Below, piece by piece: positions 1-8,503 of a DNA stretch of 64,000 nt. The translations under genes and the position numbers were made by a program. The notes beneath the pieces are model-generated. The model did not search any database. It was not told where the DNA came from and worked only from the letters and a program-made list of their open reading frames with translations. Each line of letters begins with the position of its first letter. The first letter of the stretch is position 1. The DNA comes from Lachnospiraceae bacterium (GTDB taxonomy: Bacteria > Bacillota > Clostridia > Lachnospirales > Lachnospiraceae), in NCBI GenBank assembly GCA_017476665.1, contig JAFUZJ010000003.1, positions 1 through 64,000 of the forward strand, in the 5' to 3' direction.

Positions 1-72
1 GTGCCGGATCATCCATTTTCCTGGGAAAGAGACTTGCCACTTGCGGATTCTCAAGGCTGCACCAAAAATGTC

Positions 73-99
73 AAAACAAAAGCACCGACCACCGGTGCT
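73..99 (-). terminator. Rho-independent terminator after the Uma2-type gene
   Basis: A 7-bp stem (AGCACCG/CGGTGCT, 81-87 with 93-99) is followed on the minus strand by TTTTGTTTT. It lies about 60 nt past the stop of the gene ending at 159 and should end that transcript. Confidence 0.6.
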
Positions 100-158
100 A
101 ATGTTTATCAATTATTGAGACATTTTCAAAAATGGTTGACAGAAAATTCATGCGTATC

Positions 159-878
159 TCACCCGATCCGGCTCTGCTCATACAAAAACCGGCATTGCTC
201 ATAAATCTCCGCAAAGTCTACCTCACACCTGTTTTCCCATATTCCGACAGGCACCCTGTCCGCAAAGGTATATTTCACCGGTGCCACGTCCGCATCTGCC
301 GCATTTTTCTCAAAAAGATATACCCACACCATCTTTTTTTCGGGGAATACGATCCAATACTCGCGAACCCCGGCCTGTCGGTATTTTACAAGCTTCAACT
401 GTGTATCCATCTTTTCATTTCCCGGTGATACAATCTCTATTATGAGATCCGGTGCGCCAACCGCCCTCTTTTTTGTAAGCTTATCCCTGTCACACACCAC
501 AAAAACATCCGGTACCACCATCGTTTTATCATCACAAAATAACTGCACGTCAGCGGGCGCTACAAACGGTACGCAATTGCCGCCATTTTTTTCTATGAAA
601 TTTTCAAATACAGTTCCTATCTTCATAGAAATTCTCTGATGGATCAAGGTTGGCGATGCCATGTCATAGAACACGCCATCTATCATTTCCACCCTTCTGT
701 CCTCCGGCAGTGCCAAGTAGTCCTTCAACGTCTTTTGTGCTTTCTCCGGTCTTTCTTTGGGCTGCGGCACCAGCTGCAGATATGGCTCCACCTCATATGC
801 AGGCGCGCCGTCTCCTACTCCGTAAATTATTTTATCTTTACTGCTTTCGTTCGATATATCATTATAGTCTTTCCCCAT
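159..878 (-). CDS. Uma2 family endonuclease (DUF820)
   Basis: Protein of 239 aa with the PD-(D/E)XK-like core of the Uma2/DUF820 family. The core contains VVPDVFVV, then PDLIIEIVSPGN and a conserved KLVKYRQAGVREYWIV block. Family members are putative nucleases of unclear role, often multicopy in Firmicutes and cyanobacteria. A longer ORF opens at 893, but its first codons (ATG AGG AGG) are the Shine-Dalgarno itself, so the ATG at 878 (MGKDYND) is the start. The gene is monocistronic, with its own promoter at 971-999 and terminator at 73-99. Its 5'UTR shares an identically spaced motif with the gene at 46446-46982. Family call is firm; activity is inferred. Confidence 0.85.
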   Translation of the reverse strand: MGKDYNDISNESSKDKIIYGVGDGAPAYEVEPYLQLVPQPKERPEKAQKTLKDYLALPEDRRVEMIDGVFYDMASPTLIHQRISMKIGTVFENFIEKNGGNCVPFVAPADVQLFCDDKTMVVPDVFVVCDRDKLTKKRAVGAPDLIIEIVSPGNEKMDTQLKLVKYRQAGVREYWIVFPEKKMVWVYLFEKNAADADVAPVKYTFADRVPVGIWENRCEVDFAEIYEQCRFLYEQSRIG

Positions 879-999
879 AGAAATCCTCCTCATATAATAG
901 TTATTCTGTTCCTCATTACTATGTGAAATATGGCGATTTGCCGGATATGCACTTGAAATATTTTAATAGTATATTACCATCTTTTTTGCTTTCTGTCAA
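879..999 (-). promoter_or_regulatory. Promoter and 5'UTR cassette of the Uma2-type gene
   Basis: On the minus strand TTGACA (994-999), a 17-nt spacer and TAATAT (971-976) form a strong promoter. Thirteen nt downstream begins a 28-nt motif (930-957) containing GTGCATATC, GGC and TCGCC that can fold as a small hairpin. The motif ends 51 nt before the ATG at 878. The same promoter, spacing and motif occur at 46983-47103. Confidence 0.7.
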
Positions 1000-1012
1000 T
1001 AATATTGTGCCT

Positions 1013-1345
1013 TTACTTCCACCTCTCGAACGGATTGACCGCCAAACCCTTCATTATTTCAACAAACCGGTTTGGTCGATATGTCTCCGCAGATGACACA
1101 TATTTTGCATCCGGATCATTGATCTCATAATAACTCATGGCGTGCTCCAGCAGCTCGCTGTCCGAGGTCCGGCGCGTTTGGGAAGAAAGCATCACTGCCA
1201 CATAATTGATCAGCATGGCAGCGATCAGCGCGACCAACGCATTACACACATACCTGCCCATTCCGCCTATGCAGAAGGCCATCATAACAGCCAATCCCAG
1301 CACCGCCAAACAGCAGATCAGCCTTCGTCTCTTTTTATCTGCCAT
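1013..1345 (-). CDS. Truncated TPM-protein paralogue (small membrane protein)
   Basis: Protein of 110 aa from the ATG at 1345, preceded by GGGGAGGGG. It has a basic N-terminus, a hydrophobic stretch, and a C-terminal part (YVCNALVALIAAMLINYVAV, then a TxRTSDSEL helix and an ETYRPNR end). That part matches the C-terminus of the TPM protein at 2305-3042 closely, but the TPM domain is absent. It follows the broken zinc-ribbon paralogue (1335-2233) exactly as the intact TPM gene follows the intact zinc-ribbon gene. It is best read as the decayed second half of a tandem duplication, though it could still be expressed as a small membrane protein. Confidence 0.6.
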   Translation of the reverse strand: MADKKRRRLICCLAVLGLAVMMAFCIGGMGRYVCNALVALIAAMLINYVAVMLSSQTRRTSDSELLEHAMSYYEINDPDAKYVSSAETYRPNRFVEIMKGLAVNPFERWK

Positions 1346-2233
1346 CCTCTTCCCCTCCCCGTCTTTCAAACTGCGGAAGCGGCCTGGACGCCCGCAGCTG
1401 CTTTTGCTGCTTCACCGAGAAAAACGCGCAGACCCCTGCCATCACTCCCGCTATCACCAGCATGACAGCGGGCTGCAGATTGCCCGCCAAATGCAACAAT
1501 CCAAACAATGGGAGTGCCAACAGTACGGATCCCATAAAATAGCGATTTACATCCACAGGAATGTCTCCCGCCGCTTTTCCCGTCTGACCGTTGATGACTA
1601 CATAACTTACCCTGTCCTTATCCCGGTAGGTCAGAAACCACACCGGAAACATGACCAGTTCTTTATAGATTTCATTGGGGCGCAGATCATCCACATCCGC
1701 GTAAAACCCGCTCAGATAAGACGGCGTGAACCGTTTGATATTTTCACATTCCGAACATACTGTGACGCGCTCTGCCTGGCCCGACCGTGCTTCGCTGCAG
1801 TGTACACCCAGTAAGGCATATAGATACTGCGCATGCGGGAAATATACGCCTCTTCCCGCATCTGACCGGGCGCATACCAGGCGTGCTTCATCATTTTCCG
1901 ATAAATATCCCTGCAATCCTCCCTTGTCTTTTGGAACGGAATAATATAGCGGGGACGACGCAGATTGCTGACACGACTCTGTAAGATCGTTGAGCCGCCG
2001 CAAAAACTGCAGAAAGTTGCCGCTGTCGTATCATCGCTCACCAATCGCCCGCCGCACTGGGGGCAGGTAAACACCGTGATCTCGTAATCATCCTCCTGCA
2101 TCGTCTGCTCCTCAGCGTCCTGCTCCTTTTGGAATGCATAAGGATCCATTTTGGTGTCACAGCGGTCACACAAGAGCATTTGCGTTTTGATGTCAAATTT
2201 TAAGTTTGCATTACAATTCGGACATTCATACAC
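1335..2233 (-). pseudogene. Frameshifted, internally deleted zinc-ribbon membrane protein paralogue
   Basis: The 5' part (2233 down to about 1780) encodes two CxxC-CxxC zinc ribbons and the MRSIYMPYWVY block, matching the intact gene at 3029-4663. The frame then closes, and homology resumes in another frame with FTPSYLSGFYAD, MFPVWFLTYRDKDRVSY, a membrane hairpin and an RPLPQFERRGGE end. About 75 residues of the intact protein's middle are missing at the shift, around 1760-1790. The fourth transmembrane block and cytoplasmic loop of the intact protein are also absent. It is a decayed tandem copy. Confidence 0.8.
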
Positions 2234-2304
2234 GTTTGTTTTCCTCCGATCAGCAGCTCGTCTTGCGCCTGTCCCAAAACAATTCTGCCTTCATTGCCTC
2301 CACC

Positions 2305-3042
2305 TTACCGCTTCGACCGCGGGTGATATGTCTCCGTCCTTGTCAGATATTCAATCAGTACCTCTCCGTGCCTGGAATAACCGATCACATTGTCCATCAG
2401 CTCCTGTTCCGAAGTCTTCTGCATTTGCGACAGACGCTCCACCAACACGAAATTGATCAGCATCGCAATGATCAACGCCAACATGGCGTTGCAGGCATAT
2501 TTCACCGGAAGCGCCCTCCGCGCCTGCTCCACTCTGGCAGACACCTGCTCAAAGGCATACTTCGGCGGGGTGATTGTCTGCCCGTTCTGGGCAAACGCAT
2601 TCGTTGCGGACGTGGAGATCGTCTTTGCCAGTTTCTTATCGATGATCCTCTCCATCTTTCCCCCGCAGCGGACCTTGAAGGTACCGCTTCCCAGATCCAG
2701 CAGCACCAGAACGCCGCTGTCGGCGGATATCGAGGCACCATACTGTATCTCCACATATTGATTCGCACCAAAAGTACCGCTGGACGTTACGGTCTTGTAC
2801 ACAGCCTGCCCATATCTGGTGATCGGCTCCATGATCCGCAGGAGCTCCTCTTTCTCCTCCTCAGACAGCGTATTCATCTCATCCATGATGATCGCCTGAT
2901 ACCCGGTAGAGGGATTCGTATAAGAGACGTTTTCTGTCTGCGCTGCCGCAGCCTGCATGCTTTCCGGTTCCGCAGCCTGCACCTTCAGTCCGCACAAAAA
3001 CACCGCCAACAAAACTGTCATCCATATTTTATTTCCCATCAT
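2305..3042 (-). CDS. TPM domain-containing membrane protein
   Basis: Protein of 245 aa with a signal peptide (to about the AEPE cleavage region), a TPM fold (former DUF477; ALNT-type core ITRYGQAVYKTV through GSGTFKVRCGGKMERII), and one C-terminal transmembrane helix (ALIIAMLINFVLV). TPM proteins are cell-surface or membrane phosphatase-like domains; one homologue helps photosystem II repair, and the role in Firmicutes is unknown. The start is taken at 3042, behind GAGGAGGGG, so it overlaps the last 14 nt of the upstream zinc-ribbon gene and the two are translationally coupled. Confidence 0.75.
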   Translation of the reverse strand: MMGNKIWMTVLLAVFLCGLKVQAAEPESMQAAAAQTENVSYTNPSTGYQAIIMDEMNTLSEEEKEELLRIMEPITRYGQAVYKTVTSSGTFGANQYVEIQYGASISADSGVLVLLDLGSGTFKVRCGGKMERIIDKKLAKTISTSATNAFAQNGQTITPPKYAFEQVSARVEQARRALPVKYACNAMLALIIAMLINFVLVERLSQMQKTSEQELMDNVIGYSRHGEVLIEYLTRTETYHPRSKR

Positions 3043-4663
3043 TTTCCCCTCCTCTGCGTTTAAACTGGGGAAGCGGTCTCGTGGAGAGTATATTATGCTG
3101 CTCAATGAGCTCCAACGCATTCCAACCCATCAAGACCAAAATAGCAATGGCAGCCCCATAGTAAAACACCTCCGCGCGCGGTTGTAGGATCAGCACGATC
3201 ACTGCCAACAGTACGCCGATCCCGGGCTTGAGGATCGTAAAAACAGTCTCTTTCCCATCCAACAGCGCCTTTTCTTCCGTGGCACCACCGAGCCGGATCG
3301 AACCGAACCGGAAATTCGCCTTGCCCATACCGGAGAACAGGATGGAAATGATCAGCACCGCGATCTCTGCCAAAAATTCCAACGAAGAATCTTCAAACAA
3401 TGCCGTCGTAAATCCATATACCCCCATCATCAAGATCACCATCACCAGCTGTGTCCGATCCATCGTCTGCCTTCTTTCGCTGACAGGCCCGCTTTTCCTG
3501 CCGATCACGAGATACCGCCCACTGCCTTTATCATCCATATAGTCCTCCTTCGCCTTCAGCTTCCGCTTCTGCCCGATGGAAAGAAAAGCTCCTATCACAC
3601 CTAAAATACCCGCAAAGAAAACCATCGTCGACGCCTTCATGGCAAACAGCAGATTAAACAGGATAAATAAGGGCAATGCCAACAACACAGACCCCATCAC
3701 AAACCGCTTTTTGTCTACCGGCACGGTTCCTGCCGCCTTTCCGGTCTGACCGTTGACCGCCATATAACTGACTCTGTCCTTGTAGCGGTATGCCAGAAAC
3801 CACACCGGAAACATGGAAAGTCTGCCCTCCACCGTCTTGGGCCGCAGCGCGTCATACATACTGTCTCCTACGGTGAACTGTCTGCAGGTGGGATCCATCT
3901 CCATATATCTGCCCGCTTCGGCCGACACGATATCCTGTACATCTTCCTTATAGAGCTCCTGATCCACATCCTCAGCATCTGCATAAAATCCGCTCAGGAA
4001 CGCCGGTGTAAACTCCTTTGCCTCCGTCCAGTCAAACGGTGCGATGGCATTGCTGAGTGCATCCGAGAACGTGGAGGAAGCATCGTAATAAAAACCATTA
4101 TATTTTTCCTCCACATCGCTGTGCAGACGATAAAGCGTATTGATCATGTAATCCCCGGACTGCCTGGATTCCTTGGCCCCAAAGGTCACCCTCTCTTCCA
4201 TCTCTGCCTTGTAGATCCAGTACGGCATATAGATACTGCGAAACCGGGAGATGTACTCCTTTTTTTTCAATTCCCTGGGCGCAAAGAGCGCTCTGCGCAT
4301 CATATGAACATACGCCTGCTCACAGTCCTCCCTGGTCTTCTTGAACGGAATGATGGAAGCCGGCCGCTTCTCCCTGCTGATCCGGCTGTCCAGAATAGTG
4401 GCACCGCCGCAGAAATTACAGAAAGTCGCCGCCGTATTGTCATCGCTGATCAGTTCACCGCCGCACTGGGGGCAGGTAAACACTGTCACCTCATACTCCT
4501 GCTCCTCCATCGTATACAAAGTCTCTGTATCTGTACGCTCCTCAGCATCCCTGCCCTTATGGAATGCATAGGGATCCATCGAGGTGCCGCAGCGGTCGCA
4601 CAAAAGCATCTGCGTCGGAATATCAAATTTCAGATTCGCATTGCAATTTGGACATTCATACAT
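3029..4663 (-). CDS. Zinc-ribbon polytopic membrane protein (TPM partner)
   Basis: Protein of 544 aa. It starts with two zinc ribbons: CPNCNANL...CDRCG, residues about 4-26, and CPQCGG...CNFCGG, about 58-85. A conserved soluble domain follows (PYWIYKAEMEERVTF; FTPAFLSGFYADAEDVD; MFPVWFLAYRYKDRVSY), then several transmembrane segments in the C-terminal half. The reaction is unknown. In Lachnospiraceae such proteins typically sit next to TPM-domain genes, as here, so the two probably act together at the membrane. A second, degenerate copy of the pair lies downstream. The start (MYECPNC) follows GAGAGGAAAAGCCT. Confidence 0.7.
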   Translation of the reverse strand: MYECPNCNANLKFDIPTQMLLCDRCGTSMDPYAFHKGRDAEERTDTETLYTMEEQEYEVTVFTCPQCGGELISDDNTAATFCNFCGGATILDSRISREKRPASIIPFKKTREDCEQAYVHMMRRALFAPRELKKKEYISRFRSIYMPYWIYKAEMEERVTFGAKESRQSGDYMINTLYRLHSDVEEKYNGFYYDASSTFSDALSNAIAPFDWTEAKEFTPAFLSGFYADAEDVDQELYKEDVQDIVSAEAGRYMEMDPTCRQFTVGDSMYDALRPKTVEGRLSMFPVWFLAYRYKDRVSYMAVNGQTGKAAGTVPVDKKRFVMGSVLLALPLFILFNLLFAMKASTMVFFAGILGVIGAFLSIGQKRKLKAKEDYMDDKGSGRYLVIGRKSGPVSERRQTMDRTQLVMVILMMGVYGFTTALFEDSSLEFLAEIAVLIISILFSGMGKANFRFGSIRLGGATEEKALLDGKETVFTILKPGIGVLLAVIVLILQPRAEVFYYGAAIAILVLMGWNALELIEQHNILSTRPLPQFKRRGGENDGK

Positions 4664-4695
4664 AGGCTTTTCCTCTCAAAAAAGAATTTTCACCT

Positions 4696-4725
4696 ATTGT
4701 ACCACAAGTGCATGGTTAAACTCAA
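4696..4725 (-). promoter_or_regulatory. Promoter of the zinc-ribbon/TPM operon
   Basis: Minus-strand TTGAGT (4720-4725), an 18-nt spacer and TACAAT (4696-4701), about 30 nt upstream of the start at 4663. Confidence 0.55.
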
Positions 4726-4740
4726 TCACTGTTGCATATA

Positions 4741-4770
4741 TTGACACCTGAATAAGACAAATGCTATATT
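4741..4770 (+). promoter_or_regulatory. Promoter of the RluA-type gene
   Basis: Plus-strand TTGACA (4741-4746), an 18-nt spacer and TATATT (4765-4770), 50 nt before the ATG at 4820. Confidence 0.6.
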
Positions 4771-4819
4771 TTATTTGTCATTACAAGTCTTCATTCCACT
4801 GGAAAAATTGGGAGGTTCC

Positions 4820-5716
4820 ATGCGCATTTTTGAATATACAATCTCTTCGGAGGATGCACCGATGCAGATCAGAGCTTTTCTCAAAAAACAGGGATTTTCG
4901 GCAAGAAGTATGATCGTCTTAAAAAGACAAGAACAAAGCGTTACGGTAAACGATACTCCTGTTTTTTTGACCTACTGCCTGCATCCGGGCGACCGTCTGC
5001 GGATCACCCTGTCCGAGGAAGCTCCTTCGGAACATATTGAGCCGGTTGCGCTCCCTCTGGATATCATCTATGAAGACCCGGATCTCATGGTCGTCAATAA
5101 GCCAGCAGGCATGCCGATCCATCCCTCCCTGAACAATTACGACAACTCCCTGGGCAATGCTGTTGCATGGTATTATGCCCAAAAAAAGGAACCTTTCGTT
5201 TTCCGCTGCATCAACCGGCTGGACCGGGATACCTCCGGACTTACCATCATTGCAAAACACATTGTCAGCGCAGGGATCTTATCCCATAGGATCGCCGATA
5301 AGAACAATGCAGAGACAGGGATCCTGCGGGAATATCTGGCCATCGTGAAAGGTTCTGTCACGCCCCCACAGGGCACGATCAATGCCCCCCTGGGCCGCAA
5401 AGACGGCTCGATCATTGAGCGCACCATCGATTTTGAACACGGAGAACACGCAGTCACCCATTACCGCGTGTTACATGAAAAAAACGGGCACAGCCTGCTT
5501 TCTCTCATTTTAGAGACAGGCCGCACCCATCAGATTCGCGTTCATTTAAAATATGCCGGCTTTCCGCTGATCGGAGATTACCTTTACAACCCGGATATGG
5601 AGCATATGAATCGCCAGGCTCTGCATGCTTACCATTTGAGGTTCCGCCATCCCATCACGGGAGAACCCTTGGAATTTACCGCACCTATGCCGGAAGATAT
5701 GCAGTGGATGGAGTGA
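4820..5716 (+). CDS. RluA family pseudouridine synthase
   Basis: Protein of 298 aa. An S4-like N-terminal RNA-binding region (residues about 1-75) precedes the RluA catalytic domain with the RLDRDTSGL motif, whose second Asp is the catalytic residue. The domain also has DLMVVNKPAGMPIHPS, GRTHQIRVHLKYAGFPLIGD, and a typical C-terminal LHAYHLRFRHPITG. It isomerises uridine to pseudouridine in rRNA or tRNA; the target cannot be told from sequence. The ATG at 4820 follows GGGAGG; an in-frame ATG at 4775 lacks one. It is divergent from the zinc-ribbon operon and convergent with mecA. Confidence 0.88.
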   Translation: MRIFEYTISSEDAPMQIRAFLKKQGFSARSMIVLKRQEQSVTVNDTPVFLTYCLHPGDRLRITLSEEAPSEHIEPVALPLDIIYEDPDLMVVNKPAGMPIHPSLNNYDNSLGNAVAWYYAQKKEPFVFRCINRLDRDTSGLTIIAKHIVSAGILSHRIADKNNAETGILREYLAIVKGSVTPPQGTINAPLGRKDGSIIERTIDFEHGEHAVTHYRVLHEKNGHSLLSLILETGRTHQIRVHLKYAGFPLIGDYLYNPDMEHMNRQALHAYHLRFRHPITGEPLEFTAPMPEDMQWME

Positions 5717-5721
5717 TCCGA

Positions 5722-6426
5722 CTACCCATGCAGCTTCTGCACCGCCTTTTCTGAGATCAGACAGCCGCCATGTTCCGCCATCGGAAGGAGCAGGGATTCC
5801 TCCGTTCCGTACAGTCTGCCGAATTCCAATGCCTGTATGCAGGCTCTGGAAAACCGCTCATAGGACGCGCTTGCTTTTTCCAGATACAGATAATAGACAC
5901 CGTCCATTTCGTACAAAGAACTATGTACCCTCAGATTCCCCGGCAGCGCCGCCGCATAACCCATCACCTGTCCGATCGAATCAAAAGCAAAGATGGCCTT
6001 TCCCGGCTTCTGCTTTGGCTGCGCTTTAGATGCTTTGTCTGTCTCCAAACCTGCAGTCTGCGGCAAAGATTTCTGTGCATCCGCCCCGCCTATGCCCAAC
6101 TCCTGCTTGGTGCGGTCCAGCGCCTGCTTCATTTCCCGAAGATACTCCATCAGCTGCTGCGCTCCCGGTATCCCACTGATGGGATCGCTCTCGGAAAAAG
6201 TCAAAAGAAGCCCCTGATCCGGCAAAAGCATGATCTGCATATCAAAAGCAAACTTCGGAGGCTTATAACCCACCTGCTCCTCCGCCTGCATGATGATATC
6301 CTGTACCACCTGCTTTGCCTTCTCACTGCGCAGGATAAAATCCTTATAATCGATCTGATATTCCTCTAACTCTTCATTGGACAGAAAACACTTTACAGTC
6401 TTATCGTCCACACGTTCTATTTTCAT
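5722..6426 (-). CDS. mecA: Adaptor protein MecA
   Basis: Protein of 234 aa with the MecA architecture. The N-terminal substrate-recognition domain (MKIERVDDKTVKCFLSNEEL; residues about 1-110) leads into a charged, Lys/Gln-rich linker. The C-terminal ClpC-binding domain (residues about 140-230) follows, with the FDSIGQVMGYA block and a LYLEKASASYERFSRACIQA-type segment. MecA delivers substrates to ClpCP and acts in competence, sporulation and stress control in Bacillus. The start at 6426 follows GAGGTGAACACC; the longer ORF to 6447 would include this site. A TATAAT (6479-6484) lies upstream on the minus strand. Confidence 0.85.
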   Translation of the reverse strand: MKIERVDDKTVKCFLSNEELEEYQIDYKDFILRSEKAKQVVQDIIMQAEEQVGYKPPKFAFDMQIMLLPDQGLLLTFSESDPISGIPGAQQLMEYLREMKQALDRTKQELGIGGADAQKSLPQTAGLETDKASKAQPKQKPGKAIFAFDSIGQVMGYAAALPGNLRVHSSLYEMDGVYYLYLEKASASYERFSRACIQALEFGRLYGTEESLLLPMAEHGGCLISEKAVQKLHG

Positions 6427-6505
6427 GGTGTTCACCTCACCTGTCACCTACGGTGCCGCTTGTTTTTCTGTTTCCGCTATTATAGTTTACCACAGAGCTA
6501 AATTG

Positions 6506-6534
6506 TTGAAAAGACCTTTCTGATATGTTACACT
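6506..6534 (+). promoter_or_regulatory. Promoter of the PilZ gene
   Basis: TTGAAA (6506-6511), a 17-nt spacer and TACACT (6529-6534) on the plus strand, 65 nt before the ATG at 6600. Confidence 0.5.
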
Positions 6535-6599
6535 ATTATGGAAACAATTCTCCAAATATTTGAAAACTTTTTTTCACATAGGATAACAGAGGACAGAAC

Positions 6600-7268
6600 A
6601 TGCATCTTGAGGAGCTGACCGCCGGATTGGGCGTAACCTTTTATGTGAATATTGCAAATGCACAGCAGATGACCTTTGAATCCAAGATCACGGAAGTGAA
6701 TCCCAAAAAGCACCTTGTTTTGGTGGAGGCGATCATCCGGGATGATAAGGTCCTGACTTTTAAGGGTAAAATAGGGATTTCCGTGGATATGGTCGTGGCT
6801 TTTCCGGATGAAAAACCCCTTCTGTTTCAGCATATCTCCATGGAAACGCTGAAATTTGACGACAACACCTTCTGTTACAATATTAGCTGTACCAAAGAGG
6901 GCATCCCCTACAACAGACGAGGAAGCTTTCGGTGCTTTATCGGCAATCCCACGCACATCAAAGGCGGCAAAGACATGGAAGAACACGAAGTGATCCTGCG
7001 GGATGCCAGCGCCACCGGCTTTTCCATCACCTGCGGACCGGAAGTCCCGCTGGAAATAGAACAGCTGGCTCATGTATTGCTGGAAGATTATATCGAGGAG
7101 CTGAACAAAAATTATTCATTTCACCTCTACGGGATCGTGGTTCGCAAACAGGAGTTGGAAAACGGAAAAATTGTCTACGGTTTCCGCCTCAACAATAAGG
7201 TAGGCGGCCTGGAGAATTACCTGACCCAGAAAGAGCGCATCCGGATCAAGAAGAGCCGTGGAAAATAA
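6600..7268 (+). CDS. PilZ domain protein, predicted c-di-GMP receptor
   Basis: Protein of 222 aa. The N-terminal half (residues about 1-95) resembles the YcgR-N/PilZN flagellar-brake type β-domain. The C-terminal PilZ domain keeps both ligand motifs: R107-x3-R111 (in YNRRGSFRCF) and D135-x-S137-x2-G140 (DASATGFSI). It should therefore bind c-di-GMP. The effector target is unknown, and no flagellar or cellulose genes are in the window. The ATG follows GAGGACAGAAC. It is a single gene with its own promoter, running away from mecA. Confidence 0.82.
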   Translation: MHLEELTAGLGVTFYVNIANAQQMTFESKITEVNPKKHLVLVEAIIRDDKVLTFKGKIGISVDMVVAFPDEKPLLFQHISMETLKFDDNTFCYNISCTKEGIPYNRRGSFRCFIGNPTHIKGGKDMEEHEVILRDASATGFSITCGPEVPLEIEQLAHVLLEDYIEELNKNYSFHLYGIVVRKQELENGKIVYGFRLNNKVGGLENYLTQKERIRIKKSRGK

Positions 7269-7293
7269 AAGATAAAATAAGAAGATCAAACCG

Positions 7294-7328
7294 AAAGGGA
7301 CGTCCTGCATGTTGGCGGGCGTCCCTTT
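7294..7328 (+). terminator. Possible terminator hairpin after the PilZ gene
   Basis: AAAGGGACG and CGTCCCTTT pair across a 17-nt loop. There is no clean U-tract outside the stem, so this is a weak call; it might serve either strand. Confidence 0.35.
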
Positions 7329-7552
7329 ACTGTGTGCTATTCACTTTCATGTACATCTTTCCTTTCCTGCCTGCTCTCAAAGTTACTTTGCTTTCTCAGC
7401 GAAGAACCCGTTTGCTCCAAGCTCCCCACCGGACTATTGCTCCGCTTGCTTCTACCGCAGACTTGTGCTGCCGGCTGCCCGACGTTGTCAGTTACCGCTT
7501 CTGTTATAACTTTGTTATTATAGATATCGGCAGAAAAGAAAATTTGTTTAGT

Positions 7553-8449
7553 CTATTTCACGATTTCTCCATACATTTCCGGTCTCCTGTCGCGGAAAAG
7601 TCCCCAGGAAAAACGCAACTCCTCTACCTGGGCCAGGTCAAACGTGTGCAGGATCACTTTCTCCTCCGTGCGTCCCGCATCTTCCAACACTTCTCCGGTC
7701 TCATCGGTGATGAAAGAAGACCCGTAAAAAGTCAATGCAGAGGACTGCTCATTATTTGCCTTTGAGGGTACCACCTGTTCCTCTCCGATCCGGTTTGCCG
7801 CGATCACAGGCACCACATTTGCAGCCGCATGTCCCTGCATGCATCTGCGCCAATGGGGCATGCTGTCACACTCGATGATCGGCTCCGAGCCGATGGCTGT
7901 GGGATAGAATAAAAGCTCCGCCCCCAAAAGCGCCATACACCGTGCCGTCTCCGGAAACCACTGATCCCAGCAGATTCCCACGCCGATGCGCCCGTAAGCG
8001 GTATCCCACACCTGAAAGCCTGTATTCCCCGGTGTAAAATAAAATTTTTCCTGATAAAAATGATCGTCCGGGATATGGGTCTTGCGATACACGCCCAACA
8101 CCTGTCCATCCGCATCGATCACCACCACGGAGTTGTAGGTCACATTCCCGTCCCGCTCAAAAAAACTGATGGGGAGTACCACCTGCAGTTCGGCTGCTAC
8201 TTTCTGAAAATGAAGCACTGCCGGATTTTCTTCCACAGAAGTCGCCAACCCATAGGAGTCATAATTCCGCTCCTGACAAAAATACCAGGTTTCAAACAAC
8301 TCCGGCAATAGAATGATCCGGGCGCCCTTGCCCGCCGCCTCTCTCACCAGCCTGTCTGCCGCCAGGATATTCTCCTCCCTGCTGCGGTTACAGTACATCT
8401 GAACCGCCGCCACGGTCACATTTTTGCTTTTGCTTGTTCCGTTGCCCAT
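7553..8449 (-). CDS. aguB: N-carbamoylputrescine amidase
   Basis: Protein of 298 aa of the nitrilase superfamily. It hydrolyses N-carbamoylputrescine to putrescine, CO2 and ammonia. The catalytic triad is visible: Glu50 (LPELFET), Lys123 (YRKTHIPD) and Cys160 (VGICWDQWFPETAR). The pairing with aguA 54 nt upstream identifies it among nitrilases. It is the last gene of the polyamine set; no clear terminator was seen after it. Translation starts at MGNGTSK behind AAAGGCGG. Confidence 0.92.
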   Translation of the reverse strand: MGNGTSKSKNVTVAAVQMYCNRSREENILAADRLVREAAGKGARIILLPELFETWYFCQERNYDSYGLATSVEENPAVLHFQKVAAELQVVLPISFFERDGNVTYNSVVVIDADGQVLGVYRKTHIPDDHFYQEKFYFTPGNTGFQVWDTAYGRIGVGICWDQWFPETARCMALLGAELLFYPTAIGSEPIIECDSMPHWRRCMQGHAAANVVPVIAANRIGEEQVVPSKANNEQSSALTFYGSSFITDETGEVLEDAGRTEEKVILHTFDLAQVEELRFSWGLFRDRRPEMYGEIVK

Positions 8450-8503
8450 TCTTCGATCCGCCTTTCTCTGTATTGTCTGTCTGATCCCAATCCGGACGTT
8501 TTC

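Noticed and set aside
1..204. 67-aa plus-strand frame at the left edge
   Set aside because: It crosses the terminator at 73-99 and the opposing gene end; no ribosome binding site is visible.
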